Positions 43,448 to 52,440 of a DNA stretch of 64,000 nt are shown one piece after another (position 1 is the stretch's first letter; every line of letters starts with the position of its first letter). The notes beneath the pieces are model-generated. The model was not told the origin of the DNA. It saw only the letters and a list, made by a program, of their open reading frames with translations, and did not search any database. The translations under genes were made by a program, and so were the position numbers. Origin of the DNA: Nocardia inohanensis NBRC 100128 (GTDB lineage Bacteria; Actinomycetota; Actinomycetes; Mycobacteriales; Mycobacteriaceae); the NCBI RefSeq assembly GCF_001612945.1, contig NZ_BDBK01000010.1, positions 186,001 to 250,000 on the forward strand, written 5' to 3'.

Positions 43448-44814
43448 GCGCAGCGATCCACACCGTGGCTGCCGGCACCGATCCGCTGCTGGACCCACGC
43501 ACCGGAATCGTGGTCTCCATGCAGCGTTTCACCCCCGCGCCGGAAGCGCCGCACGGCTGGGGCAGTTGGATCGCCTATCTGGCGGACACCAGCCGGTTCG
43601 GCGCTTTCCAGGCCGACCGCTACGGATACGGCGCCGCTCTCGACGACAGCGAGGCGGCGCGACTGGCCGCGCTGGGCGAGGCGGTGGAACGCTACTGCGG
43701 CAATGCCGTTCCCGACGGACTTCGCCGTGCCACCTGGGACGAGCTCACCCGCGCGCGAGTGGCGGCGCTGGACCCGGACCAGCTGTCGCTGTACAGCCCG
43801 CGGCAATACGCCGATCCGGAGTTCCCGTTCGTTCCCCTGCGCCGCGACACCCCGGCAACCTGGGCCGATGGTGAGGAAATGCACAGCGGCACCACCGCTC
43901 TCGTGCCGGCGGCATTGACCTACCTGAACTACTTCACCGGGTCGCGCCGCGCCGAGCCCTGGACGAACCCCGTGCCCTATTCGGGAATCGCCGCCGGTGT
44001 GGATCGCGAGCACGCGGAAGTGGCCGCGCTGGAGGAGGTATTCGAGCGTGACGCCACCGCCCTGTGGTGGGCTTCGGGCGCACCGGCGGTCCGGGTGCGC
44101 GGCTTCGACGAGTCGATACTGAACCCCCGGCTGGACGCCCACGTACTTTGGGTGCCTTCACAATTCGAGGTCTCGGTCATCGCCTGTTTCCTGGAGGACC
44201 ACCGACGGGGCATCGTCGGCTTCGGCAGTTCGTGCAAGGCCGACCCGGAAAGGGCGGTGCGCAAGGCGATCGTCGAGGCATACCAGGCTTACCTGCTGGC
44301 GAGCGAGATCGACGACCCCGGCTCGGCCCTGTGGGCGGCCATCGCACGTGAGGACTTCCACGCACATACCTTCCGGCCGCACCGGGCGGACCGCGGGTAC
44401 CGGCACGAGTTCCGCAGCGACCTGCGCGATATCGTGGATCTGCCGCTGCTGGCCCAGTACTACCTGGACCCCGCCCATCAGGGTGCGCCCCTGGACCGGC
44501 TGCGCACCCACGCCGCGGAGATCGAGCTCCGCGAGCTCCCCGCCGCCGCTCCGGACCGCGCCCGGGCGCACTATCTGGAAACCATTGCCGCGCAAGGCAT
44601 GCTCGCGTACTCGGTGGATCTGACCACCACCGATGTGCGGGCGGCTGGGCGCCGGGTGGTGCGGGCGCTGATCCCGGGCACCTATGGCAATTCCCCCGCC
44701 GCCTACCCCTTCCTGGGCGGCACCCGGCTGTATCGAGTGCCGCAGCGCCTGGGCTTCACCGATCGAGTGCTCGACGACAACGACCTGTATCCCTACCCGA
44801 TCCCTTTGGTGTGA
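43444..44814 (+). CDS. YcaO cyclodehydratase with C-terminal PxPxP
   Basis: 456 residues. The ATP-binding YcaO motifs are GEAVERYCGN (Glu79, Glu82, Arg83, with Ala in place of the usual Ser), ALEEVFERDA and AIVEAYQAYL. The C-terminus YPYPIPLV carries the PxPxP signature of azoline-forming YcaO cyclodehydratases. With no Cys in the precursor, Thr or Ser would be cyclised to (methyl)oxazoline. ATG overlaps the hydrolase stop (ATGA). Paralogue of the next gene. Confidence 0.9.
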   Translation: MSAAIHTVAAGTDPLLDPRTGIVVSMQRFTPAPEAPHGWGSWIAYLADTSRFGAFQADRYGYGAALDDSEAARLAALGEAVERYCGNAVPDGLRRATWDELTRARVAALDPDQLSLYSPRQYADPEFPFVPLRRDTPATWADGEEMHSGTTALVPAALTYLNYFTGSRRAEPWTNPVPYSGIAAGVDREHAEVAALEEVFERDATALWWASGAPAVRVRGFDESILNPRLDAHVLWVPSQFEVSVIACFLEDHRRGIVGFGSSCKADPERAVRKAIVEAYQAYLLASEIDDPGSALWAAIAREDFHAHTFRPHRADRGYRHEFRSDLRDIVDLPLLAQYYLDPAHQGAPLDRLRTHAAEIELRELPAAAPDRARAHYLETIAAQGMLAYSVDLTTTDVRAAGRRVVRALIPGTYGNSPAAYPFLGGTRLYRVPQRLGFTDRVLDDNDLYPYPIPLV

Positions 44815-46145
44815 TGACTATGACCGGACCGCTCGTAGACCCCCGTACCGGTATCGTGCGCCGGGTCACCCCCGTGCAGCTGCCGGCCACCTTTCCCCCC
44901 GGTTTCCGGATGTTCGATTCGGTGCTGTCCGACACCACCCGGTTCGCCGCGTGGCCGGTCGACTCCTCCGGGGGCGGCTGCGCCTTCCACGACGAGGACG
45001 CCGCGCGCGCCGCCGCGATCGGCGAAGCCGTCGAACGGTACTGCGGCAATCTGGTGCCCGACGAGCTGATCCGAGGCCGCGGTATCGATCTGCGGGCCGC
45101 GGGCCACCGGGTGCTGCCGCTGGCGGAGGTCGCGCTCTACTCGCAAACGCAGTACGCGACAGTGGGTTTCCCCTTCGTGCCGCTCACCGACGAACTGGAG
45201 ATCGACTGGACGCGCGGGCACGACCTGCTGACCGGCGCGGCGGTGCTGGTGCCGGCCGGCCTGGTGTGGGTGTCGTATCCGCTCGCTGTCGCGGAATCGA
45301 CTCTGCCGGTGACGAATCCGATCATCCAGGCTGGACTGTCCGCCGGTCCGGATATGGAATTCGCGACCTTCGGCGCACTGTGCGAAATCATCGAGCGTGA
45401 TGCGATGGCGCTGGCCTGGCACACTCGCGACGAACTGGTCGAACTGACGCCGGAGCCGTCGCTCGCCCGCCTGGCGACCCGCGCGGACTCCGGGATCACG
45501 ACCCGATTCTTCTTGTTCCCCAACGAATTCGGACTCTACGTGGTCGGCGCGCTGACCCATGACCCCAATCGCGGCTACCTGACCATGGGCGCCGCGGCGC
45601 GGCCGTCGGCCACCGCCGCCGCACGCAAGGCACTGCTCGAAGCTCTTCAGCTGCAACGCTTCGTCGCCGAATACGACGATCCGGACGGTCCCTATATGCG
45701 GGCGGCACTCGACCCGCGTAGCCCGTTGCAGCCGTGGCGTCGCGACCGCGGCTATCGGGACGGTTACGGCGAAGAACTCGATCGGCTGGTGGACTACGGC
45801 TGCCATCTGCAATTATTCCTCGACCCCGCGGTACAGCGAGAGTTCCGGGCGGAGTTGGAAATCTCGTCCACCTCGGAGATTCCGCTGTCCGTACTCCCCG
45901 ACGCGACCGAACTCACCGATGCTCGGGCCCTGGCCGCCCGGATCGCCGAGACCGGGGCGCAGGTGGCGGTCGTCGATGTCACCACCGAAGACGTCGCACC
46001 GACCGGCATGCGAGCGGTGCGGGTGATCGCCACCGGACTGTATTCGAACTCCGCCGCGGGAATGCCGTTCCTGGGCGGCCGGCGGCTGGCCGAGGCGCTG
46101 ACGGCGCGCGGCACGACTCGCCGGGTACTGCCGCTACCGCACTGA
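44814..46145 (+). CDS. Second YcaO protein, paralogue with shortened C-terminus
   Basis: 443 residues, clearly related to the preceding YcaO (PLVDPRTGIV start, GEAVERYCGN, EIIERDAMA, LLEALQLQRFVAEY). The C-terminus is RRVLPLPH, so the PxPxP tail is reduced to PLP. It may work as a heteromer partner, modify a second residue class, or do a different backbone chemistry such as amidine formation. ATG 44814 overlaps the first YcaO stop (TGATG); GTG 44811 is also possible. Confidence 0.88.
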   Translation: MTMTGPLVDPRTGIVRRVTPVQLPATFPPGFRMFDSVLSDTTRFAAWPVDSSGGGCAFHDEDAARAAAIGEAVERYCGNLVPDELIRGRGIDLRAAGHRVLPLAEVALYSQTQYATVGFPFVPLTDELEIDWTRGHDLLTGAAVLVPAGLVWVSYPLAVAESTLPVTNPIIQAGLSAGPDMEFATFGALCEIIERDAMALAWHTRDELVELTPEPSLARLATRADSGITTRFFLFPNEFGLYVVGALTHDPNRGYLTMGAAARPSATAAARKALLEALQLQRFVAEYDDPDGPYMRAALDPRSPLQPWRRDRGYRDGYGEELDRLVDYGCHLQLFLDPAVQREFRAELEISSTSEIPLSVLPDATELTDARALAARIAETGAQVAVVDVTTEDVAPTGMRAVRVIATGLYSNSAAGMPFLGGRRLAEALTARGTTRRVLPLPH

Positions 46146-46163
46146 ATCCGCTTGTCCCGCAGT

Positions 46164-46880
46164 TCAGCTCGCGCCCACAGGCAGCACCAGCACCGGGAAG
46201 CAGGTGTCGCGCACGCCCAGCAGCGCGCCCAGTTCATCGTCGTAGAATCCCGCCACCGCGACGCAGCCGGTGCGCAGCGCGGTCGCCACGAGGTAGAGAT
46301 TCTGCGCCACGACTCCGGCGTCGATATGTAGGGTGCGATAGTGCCGCGCGGGATACTTGCTCATGGTGGTATCGAGGCGCGCTGCCAGCACGATGAATGT
46401 TGTTGTGTAGGTGAGGAATTGCGGCTGAAGTAGCGCGGAAGCGAAATCCTCGGCCGACGGGGCGGTGCGCACCGGGGTCAGGGTATGCGCGCGCCGATCG
46501 TATCGATGCACCCCCGCGGGCACCGCGCTGCCGAGCAGGTCGACGAAGTAGACGTCGATCGAATCCAGCCCACCGGCGCTCGGCGCGGCCGACATGACGT
46601 GCGGGGTGCCATTCGGGCTGATCACGGTGCGCTGCGGCCCGCAGGCGTAGCCGAGCAGCGGGGCTACCATCGCGGGCGGGAGCGGGCCGGTGAACCGGTA
46701 GGTCGAACGCCGGGTGGCGAGTACCTGCGCCAGCGAGGATTCCCCGAGACCGGTCGGGGGCAGTAAATCGACAGCTGCGCCGGTTATTTCGCTCGTGCCC
46801 GGATGGCCGCCGGACGATGCCGGTCCGGACGCGGTCAGCAGGCGATGGATCCGCTGTGCCACCCGAATCGGGTCACTCAT
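46164..46880 (-). CDS. SagB-type FMN dehydrogenase
   Basis: 238 residues. Family features: LATRRSTYRFTGPL (FMN phosphate site), SAAPSAGGLDSIDVYFVDL and KYPARHYRTLHIDAGVVAQNLYLVATALRTGC. In LAP clusters this B protein oxidises azolines to azoles, so the product is predicted to hold oxazoles. Minus strand, convergent with the YcaO genes by 18 bp; ATG lies 8 nt inside the MFS gene end. Confidence 0.88.
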   Translation of the reverse strand: MSDPIRVAQRIHRLLTASGPASSGGHPGTSEITGAAVDLLPPTGLGESSLAQVLATRRSTYRFTGPLPPAMVAPLLGYACGPQRTVISPNGTPHVMSAAPSAGGLDSIDVYFVDLLGSAVPAGVHRYDRRAHTLTPVRTAPSAEDFASALLQPQFLTYTTTFIVLAARLDTTMSKYPARHYRTLHIDAGVVAQNLYLVATALRTGCVAVAGFYDDELGALLGVRDTCFPVLVLPVGAS

Positions 46881-48102
46881 CGGATGCTTCCGACAGCAGA
46901 GCGGGCACTGGAGGTTGCCGCAGGGCCGTCATCGCCATGATCGCCGCGAGAATCAGGATCGGCGGTGCCACGGCCACGCTCGACGCCGGACCGAGACCAC
47001 TGGCCAGAGCGCCCGCGACGAAAGCGCCGAGCGGCATCCCACCCCAGGCCACCATTCGCGCGGTGGTGTTCACCCGGGCCTGTAGCCGCAGCGGTGTATT
47101 GCGGGAACGAGCGGTGATTCCATTGAGAATGACCACGGTGGCCGCGGCCTGGTAGACAGCGAGCCAGAGCAGCGCGATCTCGAAGTGGCGCACCATAATC
47201 CAGCCGCCGATACCCACGGCGGCGGTGAGCAGACCGCCGGCGGTGACCGCGCGGATCGGAAGATCGGACATACGGGCGAAGACCCCGGTGCCTACCAGCG
47301 CGCCGACTCCCACCACCGAATACGCCACTCCTACCGCAGCGCCCGCCGCGGACTCGCCGTGCAGTTCCGTCACGCTCGGCGTCAGCAGACCGATGACGAT
47401 ACCCTCCGCGAACGAATTGGCCGAACCGAGCAGCGTCAGAGTCCGAATCACGCTTGTACCGAAGACATATCGCAATCCCTCGGCGATATCGCGCACGATC
47501 GATGGTCCGGCGGAGTCCGGTTCGTCCGCCGACGCCGCCGCGGGAACGGCCATGCGCCAGAACATTCCCGCCGCCGCCAGCAAGAGCACGGAGTCGGCGA
47601 GCAAGGCGTACACCGGGGTCACCAGCGCGGCCAGCGCGCCGCCCGCGGCTGGAATAGCCAGGCGGACAACCGTATTGGTGCCCGTCGCCATCGAATACGC
47701 GCGCCCGAGCCGCTCGGCTGGGACAATCGCGGGCAACATGGCGAACATCGCCGCGTCGAAGAAGACCAGCGCGGTATTCGCGAGTGCGAAGGCCACGAAA
47801 ACTTGCGTTGTGGTGAGCACACCCGATATGGCGACCGCCGGAACCGAAACCGACGCGGCGGCGGCCGTCAGGCAGCAAACCACAGCCAACCCACTCGACG
47901 AGCACCGATCGGCGAGCGCCCCCGCGATCAGCCCCACCAATAGGTATGGCACCGCGCCGATCGCGACCATCAGCGCGCTCGCCCCGGCATTCCCGGTGCG
48001 CTCGTACACCATCAGCGGAAACACCACCATGGACACGCCGCCGGCGATCCACACGAAAGTGCGCGCCACCAGCATCCAGGTGAATTCGGATTTCAAGATC
48101 AC
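46873..48102 (-). CDS. MFS transporter of the RiPP locus
   Basis: 409 residues, ~12 TM helices (VARTFVWIAGGVSMVVFPLMVYERTG start; GLIAGALADRCSSS after TM2) of the macrolide-efflux-like MFS_3 type. Operon position, upstream of and overlapping the SagB gene, marks it as the probable exporter of the modified peptide. GTG 48102 overlaps the stop of the small membrane protein. Confidence 0.87.
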   Translation of the reverse strand: MILKSEFTWMLVARTFVWIAGGVSMVVFPLMVYERTGNAGASALMVAIGAVPYLLVGLIAGALADRCSSSGLAVVCCLTAAAASVSVPAVAISGVLTTTQVFVAFALANTALVFFDAAMFAMLPAIVPAERLGRAYSMATGTNTVVRLAIPAAGGALAALVTPVYALLADSVLLLAAAGMFWRMAVPAAASADEPDSAGPSIVRDIAEGLRYVFGTSVIRTLTLLGSANSFAEGIVIGLLTPSVTELHGESAAGAAVGVAYSVVGVGALVGTGVFARMSDLPIRAVTAGGLLTAAVGIGGWIMVRHFEIALLWLAVYQAAATVVILNGITARSRNTPLRLQARVNTTARMVAWGGMPLGAFVAGALASGLGPASSVAVAPPILILAAIMAMTALRQPPVPALLSEASDE

Positions 48103-48407
48103 GGCTCGTCGGTCCGGCCACGCCGCGCGGGTCCACCGCCCGCCAGCAGCCAGATGTATACGCCCAGCATTGCCGAGGCCAGCGCGAGGACGAACCCCGA
48201 CATACTGATTCCCGCCGCCAGCCAGGGACCCACCGAACGCTGACCTTCCCAGTCGTCCATTCCCCACAGATACAGGAAAGCGACCGCCCCGCCGAAGGAG
48301 AGACAGGCGCCGACGGGAACACCGGCCACCACGAGCGCTATGGCCAGCCCGCGCAGGGCGGCCGCCTTGCGGCGGATCGGCTCGGCATCGGATACCGGAA
48401 TCGACAT
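48099..48407 (-). CDS. Small membrane protein of the export operon
   Basis: 102 residues with two to three TM helices (LRGLAIALVVAGVPVGACLSF, FLYLWG, and GFVLALASAMLGVYIWLLAGG). No family recognised. It starts at ATG 48407 and overlaps the MFS start by 4 nt, so it is probably an accessory or immunity protein. Confidence 0.6.
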   Translation of the reverse strand: MSIPVSDAEPIRRKAAALRGLAIALVVAGVPVGACLSFGGAVAFLYLWGMDDWEGQRSVGPWLAAGISMSGFVLALASAMLGVYIWLLAGGGPARRGRTDEP

Positions 48408-48999
48408 GCGCCCAGCCAATCCCAGTCGGCGCACGGAGCCAAGGGCGCGGAGCTCGGCAACGGGGGGCGGACCGGACAACCTTCCGTCGAGCGTCACAGC
48501 CTGATCACAGTTCGCTTGTCGCGGTGGTCTTTTGATGGCAACAGACCGCCACCGACCCGGAGGTGCTCGAATGACGTTCAACACCTGGAAAGTCCGGCTC
48601 GTATTACCGCCCTGGCCGTCTCGACCGGACTCGTTTCCGAGCACTTCGCCACGCTCTACAGCCCGCGCGCCTGGCACCACGTTCTGAACGCCCTCGATCC
48701 CGGCCACTCCACCCGGTCCCCTGCGTCCCGGTCGACCCGTATTTCCCCGGCGTACCGGTCGTCGGCATTCCTGCCTGATCGAAGTAGCCGGGGGTGCGAG
48801 GCAGCTGAGCCGGACACGGTCGGGGGGTCAGCAGCCGCGAGCTCGCGCCGCTGTGTCCGCTGCTCGGATTCGCGGATAGGTTACGTGCCTCCCGGTTCGA
48901 AGGCACTGTCAATCCGGGATGGAAAACGCTGCCTCGCGTCACCAGCAGCATCAACTCGAGTCGATCCGACTCGCGTTGCCAACGATGAGAGGAATCCTC
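48408..48999. other. 592-bp interval with no confident gene
   Basis: Divergent promoters of the export operon and the lipoprotein gene. A 38-codon frame on the plus strand (48571-48687, MTFNTWKVRL start) has a strong GGAGGTG site, but its sequence is Pro/Ser/Arg-rich and unconserved-looking. A neighbouring frame reads ITALAVSTGLVSEHFATLYS, so a frameshifted remnant of a small exported protein is possible. Confidence 0.4.
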
Positions 49000-50457
49000 G
49001 TGATTACTCGTAGACTGCCCGGGTTGCGCATCGCGGCGGTAGCCGCAGCGCTACTGGCAACATCATGTTCCACTCCGAACAGCGAGAACAAACACGTACC
49101 GGAGAACGGTGCCGCTGTCTCGACGCTGCGAATCGCGCTGGCCAACCTGATCGATACCACGACCGTGACATGGGATTGCAAGAACACCTTCACCGAAGTC
49201 GTTCCGAACGCCATGGCCGCGGAGGTCGCGGTCAAGAAATTCCTCGACGCTGACGGAGTATCCGAATCCGGTAGGAAATTCGTCGAGAAGGTTGTCGCCC
49301 CTCAGGTCACGCAGTTCCGCGTCGAGGGGCAGTGGTGGCAAGAACACTGCGGCGCACCCGGATTCGACGAGACCAAGCAGTGGGGATACCTCTTCGACTC
49401 TCCCTGGGGTATTCAAGGAGACCTGCTCGAGTGGGGCCACACCTTGCTCAGCCTCTCCAATGCCATAGCCGACCCGTCGAAACGTTCAGAACCGAAGGAT
49501 GTCGACGCGGTCGGTCGAAAGGAACCTGGTACTCACGAAGATCTGGTGAAATTCCGTGACTGCCAAGAGTTCTGGTGCTCGGACATGGTGCCCATCCCCA
49601 CCGGCAGCTTCCAGATGGGCGGCACGATCGAGCAGGATCAGGCTACCGACCCGACCAACATGTTTCCGCCCTACCACGAATTCAACAAGCCGGTCCACCG
49701 AGTGAACATGGCCAAGCGTTACGCGATCGCCGACCGCGAGGTCACCGTCGGCGACTTCAAGAAATTCACGGAGGAGACCGGCCACTTCGTGCCGGAAGGC
49801 TGCCGCCTGGGCGACCCGAGTAATTCGGGCTGGACGATGCAGCACAAGGAGGTCGCCCTCACCACACGCCCGTCCCCGCAGCGTAATTGGCTCGAACCAG
49901 GCTTCACGCAGACCGATGACGAACCGGTGGTATGCATTCGACGTCAAGATGCTCAGGCATACGCCGAATGGCTCAGCGACAAGACCGGCCAGACCTACCG
50001 GCTGCCGACAGAAGCGGAGTGGGAGTACGCCGCCCGCGCCGGCGCCCAGACCGCGTTCTTCTGGGGCGACTCGATCGACGCCGCCTGCGACTACGCCAGT
50101 GTCAACGACTTGAGCACCTATGACGCGGTGCACTGGCTGCCACTGACCATGCGGTTCAACTGTCACGACAACGCGGCGTTCACCGCGAAGGTGAAAAGCT
50201 ACCGGCCCAATGCCTTCGGGCTCCACGACGTGCTGGGCAACGCACGAGAATTCGTGAGTGACTGCTGGAATCCCTCTTTCGAGCGGGCGCCGGCCGATGG
50301 CAGCCGCTGGGACACCGGAAACTGCTGGGCCACGACAATGCGGGGCGGCGGGTGGGCCTACTGGCCTACCAACGTCACACTGAGTATGCGCGATGCCTAT
50401 TACACAACCCAGGCTCGCTCCAACATGTGGGGCATGCGTCTGGTGCGTGAACTGTAG
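49000..50457 (+). CDS. SUMF1/FGE-sulfatase-domain lipoprotein lacking catalytic Cys
   Basis: 485 residues. A signal peptide with lipobox LATSCSTPN is followed by ~180 residues of helical unknown region, then a formylglycine-generating-enzyme fold (VPIPTGSFQMGG, YRLPTEAEWEYAARAG, GLHDVLGNAREFVSDCW, MRGGGWAYWP). In active FGE a CxRYRxAARS-like segment holds catalytic Cys; here MRDAYYTTQARSNMWGMRLV has none, so formylglycine formation is unlikely. It may be a surface binding protein. GTG 49000 has AGAGGA upstream; ATG 48985 is possible. Confidence 0.82.
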   Translation: MITRRLPGLRIAAVAAALLATSCSTPNSENKHVPENGAAVSTLRIALANLIDTTTVTWDCKNTFTEVVPNAMAAEVAVKKFLDADGVSESGRKFVEKVVAPQVTQFRVEGQWWQEHCGAPGFDETKQWGYLFDSPWGIQGDLLEWGHTLLSLSNAIADPSKRSEPKDVDAVGRKEPGTHEDLVKFRDCQEFWCSDMVPIPTGSFQMGGTIEQDQATDPTNMFPPYHEFNKPVHRVNMAKRYAIADREVTVGDFKKFTEETGHFVPEGCRLGDPSNSGWTMQHKEVALTTRPSPQRNWLEPGFTQTDDEPVVCIRRQDAQAYAEWLSDKTGQTYRLPTEAEWEYAARAGAQTAFFWGDSIDAACDYASVNDLSTYDAVHWLPLTMRFNCHDNAAFTAKVKSYRPNAFGLHDVLGNAREFVSDCWNPSFERAPADGSRWDTGNCWATTMRGGGWAYWPTNVTLSMRDAYYTTQARSNMWGMRLVREL

Positions 50458-50468
50458 ATCGTCGGAAG

Positions 50469-50505
50469 CCCCCGAGACCGCCCGCAAAACTGACGATCTC
50501 GGGGG
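50469..50505 (+). terminator. Hairpin terminator after the lipoprotein gene
   Basis: CCCCCGAGA (50469-50477) pairs with TCTCGGGGG (50497-50505) across a 19-nt loop, starting 12 bp after the lipoprotein stop. A short TT follows instead of a long T-run, as usual in GC-rich genomes. Confidence 0.65.
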
Positions 50506-50670
50506 TTGGCCCCCTACCGCTGATTCCTCGGAACAATGAACCGTGCGGCGAAGGACTTTTCATACCCGAACGGGGGGCGAACAAGACGATCCGCCGAGAG
50601 ATAGCGGCGCACGCGATTCGAATTGGAGATGATCGGTAGCCGGGGGCACACGAGGAAGGCCGATGGTTCC

Positions 50671-51117
50671 ATGCCAGGCGAAGACCGAATGTCAGGCCCC
50701 GCCAACACTTTCGCGGCCGGGCTCAATCTGCTGTTCAGCCGTTGGGAGCGGCAGCACGGTCGGCCACTGTCGAACAGCAGGCTCTCACGCAGCCTGGAGC
50801 ACTCGGGGCAATATCTCTCCAAGGCCTATCTCACGCAACTGCGCAATGGCACCCGGGTCAATCCGTCGGAATCGACCATCCGGCGCCTGTGCGAATTCTT
50901 CGGGGTGGACTCGGATTATTTCGCCTACGACGCGAGCCGGTACACCGACGACCATGACACCTGGGTGATCACCCGGCTGCACCGGCCCGAGCTGCGACGC
51001 CTGGGCCGGGCCGCGTGCGGGTTGTCCGCGGCGAACCTGGAGCGGCTCATCCGCGCGGCGGAGGAGATTCGCCGGAACGACGGCCTGCCGCCGACCGCGC
51101 GCACAGCCGGAATCTAG
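50671..51117 (+). CDS. EspR-like HTH regulator (copy 1)
   Basis: 148 residues. Core FAAGLNLLFSRWERQHG, SKAYLTQLRNGTRVNPSEST, RLCEFFGVDSDYF matches the EspR family, whose mycobacterial member binds widely and controls secreted virulence genes. A C-terminal helical domain (LRRLGRAACGLSAANLERLI) likely dimerises. ATG 50671 chosen; ATG 50689 is also possible. Convergent with the AraC gene. Closely related to the copy at 57757. Confidence 0.85.
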   Translation: MPGEDRMSGPANTFAAGLNLLFSRWERQHGRPLSNSRLSRSLEHSGQYLSKAYLTQLRNGTRVNPSESTIRRLCEFFGVDSDYFAYDASRYTDDHDTWVITRLHRPELRRLGRAACGLSAANLERLIRAAEEIRRNDGLPPTARTAGI

Positions 51118-51137
51118 GCGACTCCCGTTGCCGGAGT

Positions 51138-52193
51138 TCAAAGTTCGGGCAGCACCCGAGGCAGGTGGTGGGCGGCGGCGCGGCGACGGGTCTGGGTGGG
51201 GGGATGGCCGGTCCAGCGCACATACGCGCGGCGGAAGTCGCGGATATCGCTGTAGCCGATCTCGTCGGCGATCGTCGCGATCTTCATGTTGGACTTGCTG
51301 ATCAGGAATTCGGCGCGCTGCCGCCGGACCCGATCACGAATATTGCTGAACTGCTCGCCGGCGGCGGCGAGCATGCGGCGCAGGGTGCGCTCGGTGACAT
51401 TGAGCCGGCGCGCGACATCGGTCATGGTCAGCGAATTCCGCACGTTCTCACGGAGAATGGTCTCGACGGCCGCCACGATATCGGGGCGAACATCGTCCTC
51501 CTTCATCAGTTCCCGGCACGCGAGCACGGCGCCGCGCAAGCTGGTCTCGTCGTAGAAGGGGGTGCGCTCGTTCAGGATCGCGGCGGGGAAGAACATGCGA
51601 TTCGCATCGGCATTGAAACGCACCGGACAGCCGAAGAACTTCGCGTAGAGGTCCGCGTACGGCGGCGCGGGGTAGGCGAGATGCAATTCCACAGGTGCGA
51701 CGGGCATTCCGGTCATGGCCTTCAGCATCAGCAGCGAGCTGCAAAACGCTTCCTCGCACAGGAACCGCAGCAGCTCCGGTTCCGGCATGCGCTCGATCAG
51801 GCGCAGCGCCACCTGGTCACCGTGTGTCTCCAGTTCGGAATCGATCAGCACCCCCACCAGATTCTGGAATTCGCGCCCGACCCGGACGGCGTCCGCCACG
51901 GTGCGGCTGAACCGCATCGCCACCCCCGGCAGACCGCACGACAACAGCACGTCGCGAGTTCCGACGTGCATGCCGAGCGGTCCTTCCGGCATGGTCCGCA
52001 CCGCCCGCCGGAGAATCGAAACCGATTGGCAGAACGACACTCTCGTCTCCGGTAGCACCATGTGATCGGGGGTCAGCCCGGTGCCCGCGAACCACGGGTT
52101 GGGGTCGAGGCCGCGTTGCCGGGCCAGACCGACCACCGCGGCGATGACGACGGGACTGATGGTTGCCATTTCGAACGAAGGATCATGGTCCAC
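51138..52193 (-). CDS. AraC-family regulator (copy 1)
   Basis: 351 residues. The N-terminal domain (SVSILRRAVRTMPEGPLGMHVGTRDVLLSCGLPGVAMRFS) is the OruR/ArgR-like ligand-binding type. The C-terminal double HTH has TMTDVARRLNVTERTLRRML and KIATIADEIGYSDIRDFRRAYVRWTGHPP. GTG start after GGAGGAAGG. Very similar, residue by residue, to the gene at 60882, so a recent duplication. Confidence 0.9.
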   Translation of the reverse strand: MDHDPSFEMATISPVVIAAVVGLARQRGLDPNPWFAGTGLTPDHMVLPETRVSFCQSVSILRRAVRTMPEGPLGMHVGTRDVLLSCGLPGVAMRFSRTVADAVRVGREFQNLVGVLIDSELETHGDQVALRLIERMPEPELLRFLCEEAFCSSLLMLKAMTGMPVAPVELHLAYPAPPYADLYAKFFGCPVRFNADANRMFFPAAILNERTPFYDETSLRGAVLACRELMKEDDVRPDIVAAVETILRENVRNSLTMTDVARRLNVTERTLRRMLAAAGEQFSNIRDRVRRQRAEFLISKSNMKIATIADEIGYSDIRDFRRAYVRWTGHPPTQTRRRAAAHHLPRVLPEL

Positions 52194-52440
52194 GGATTAC
52201 GCCTTCCTCCATCGGCCCGAGGGGCCTGCTCACGGCAAGCAACGTATTCGATGCTGAATATTTGCTGAATCCCGCTGAAGGATGATGAAGGAATCTGATC
52301 GACTGGCAGCGAGCAGCCACTCGGCTGGCGGCCGTCAGTCACCTGCCCGCCACTATGCTGCACCACATGCCGGAATGCAAGATTTATAGCCTGTACTGCG
52401 CATTAGTCAGCGAGCGGCCGACCCCTCGGATGGTCCCGTA

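Noticed and set aside
40854..46880. Lanthipeptide or thiopeptide cluster
   Set aside because: No LanM/LanB/LanC-type dehydratase or cyclase and no Cys in the precursor; YcaO plus SagB points to azoles.
49000..50457. Active formylglycine-generating enzyme
   Set aside because: The catalytic Cys segment is replaced (AYYTTQARS), and no sulfatase is nearby.
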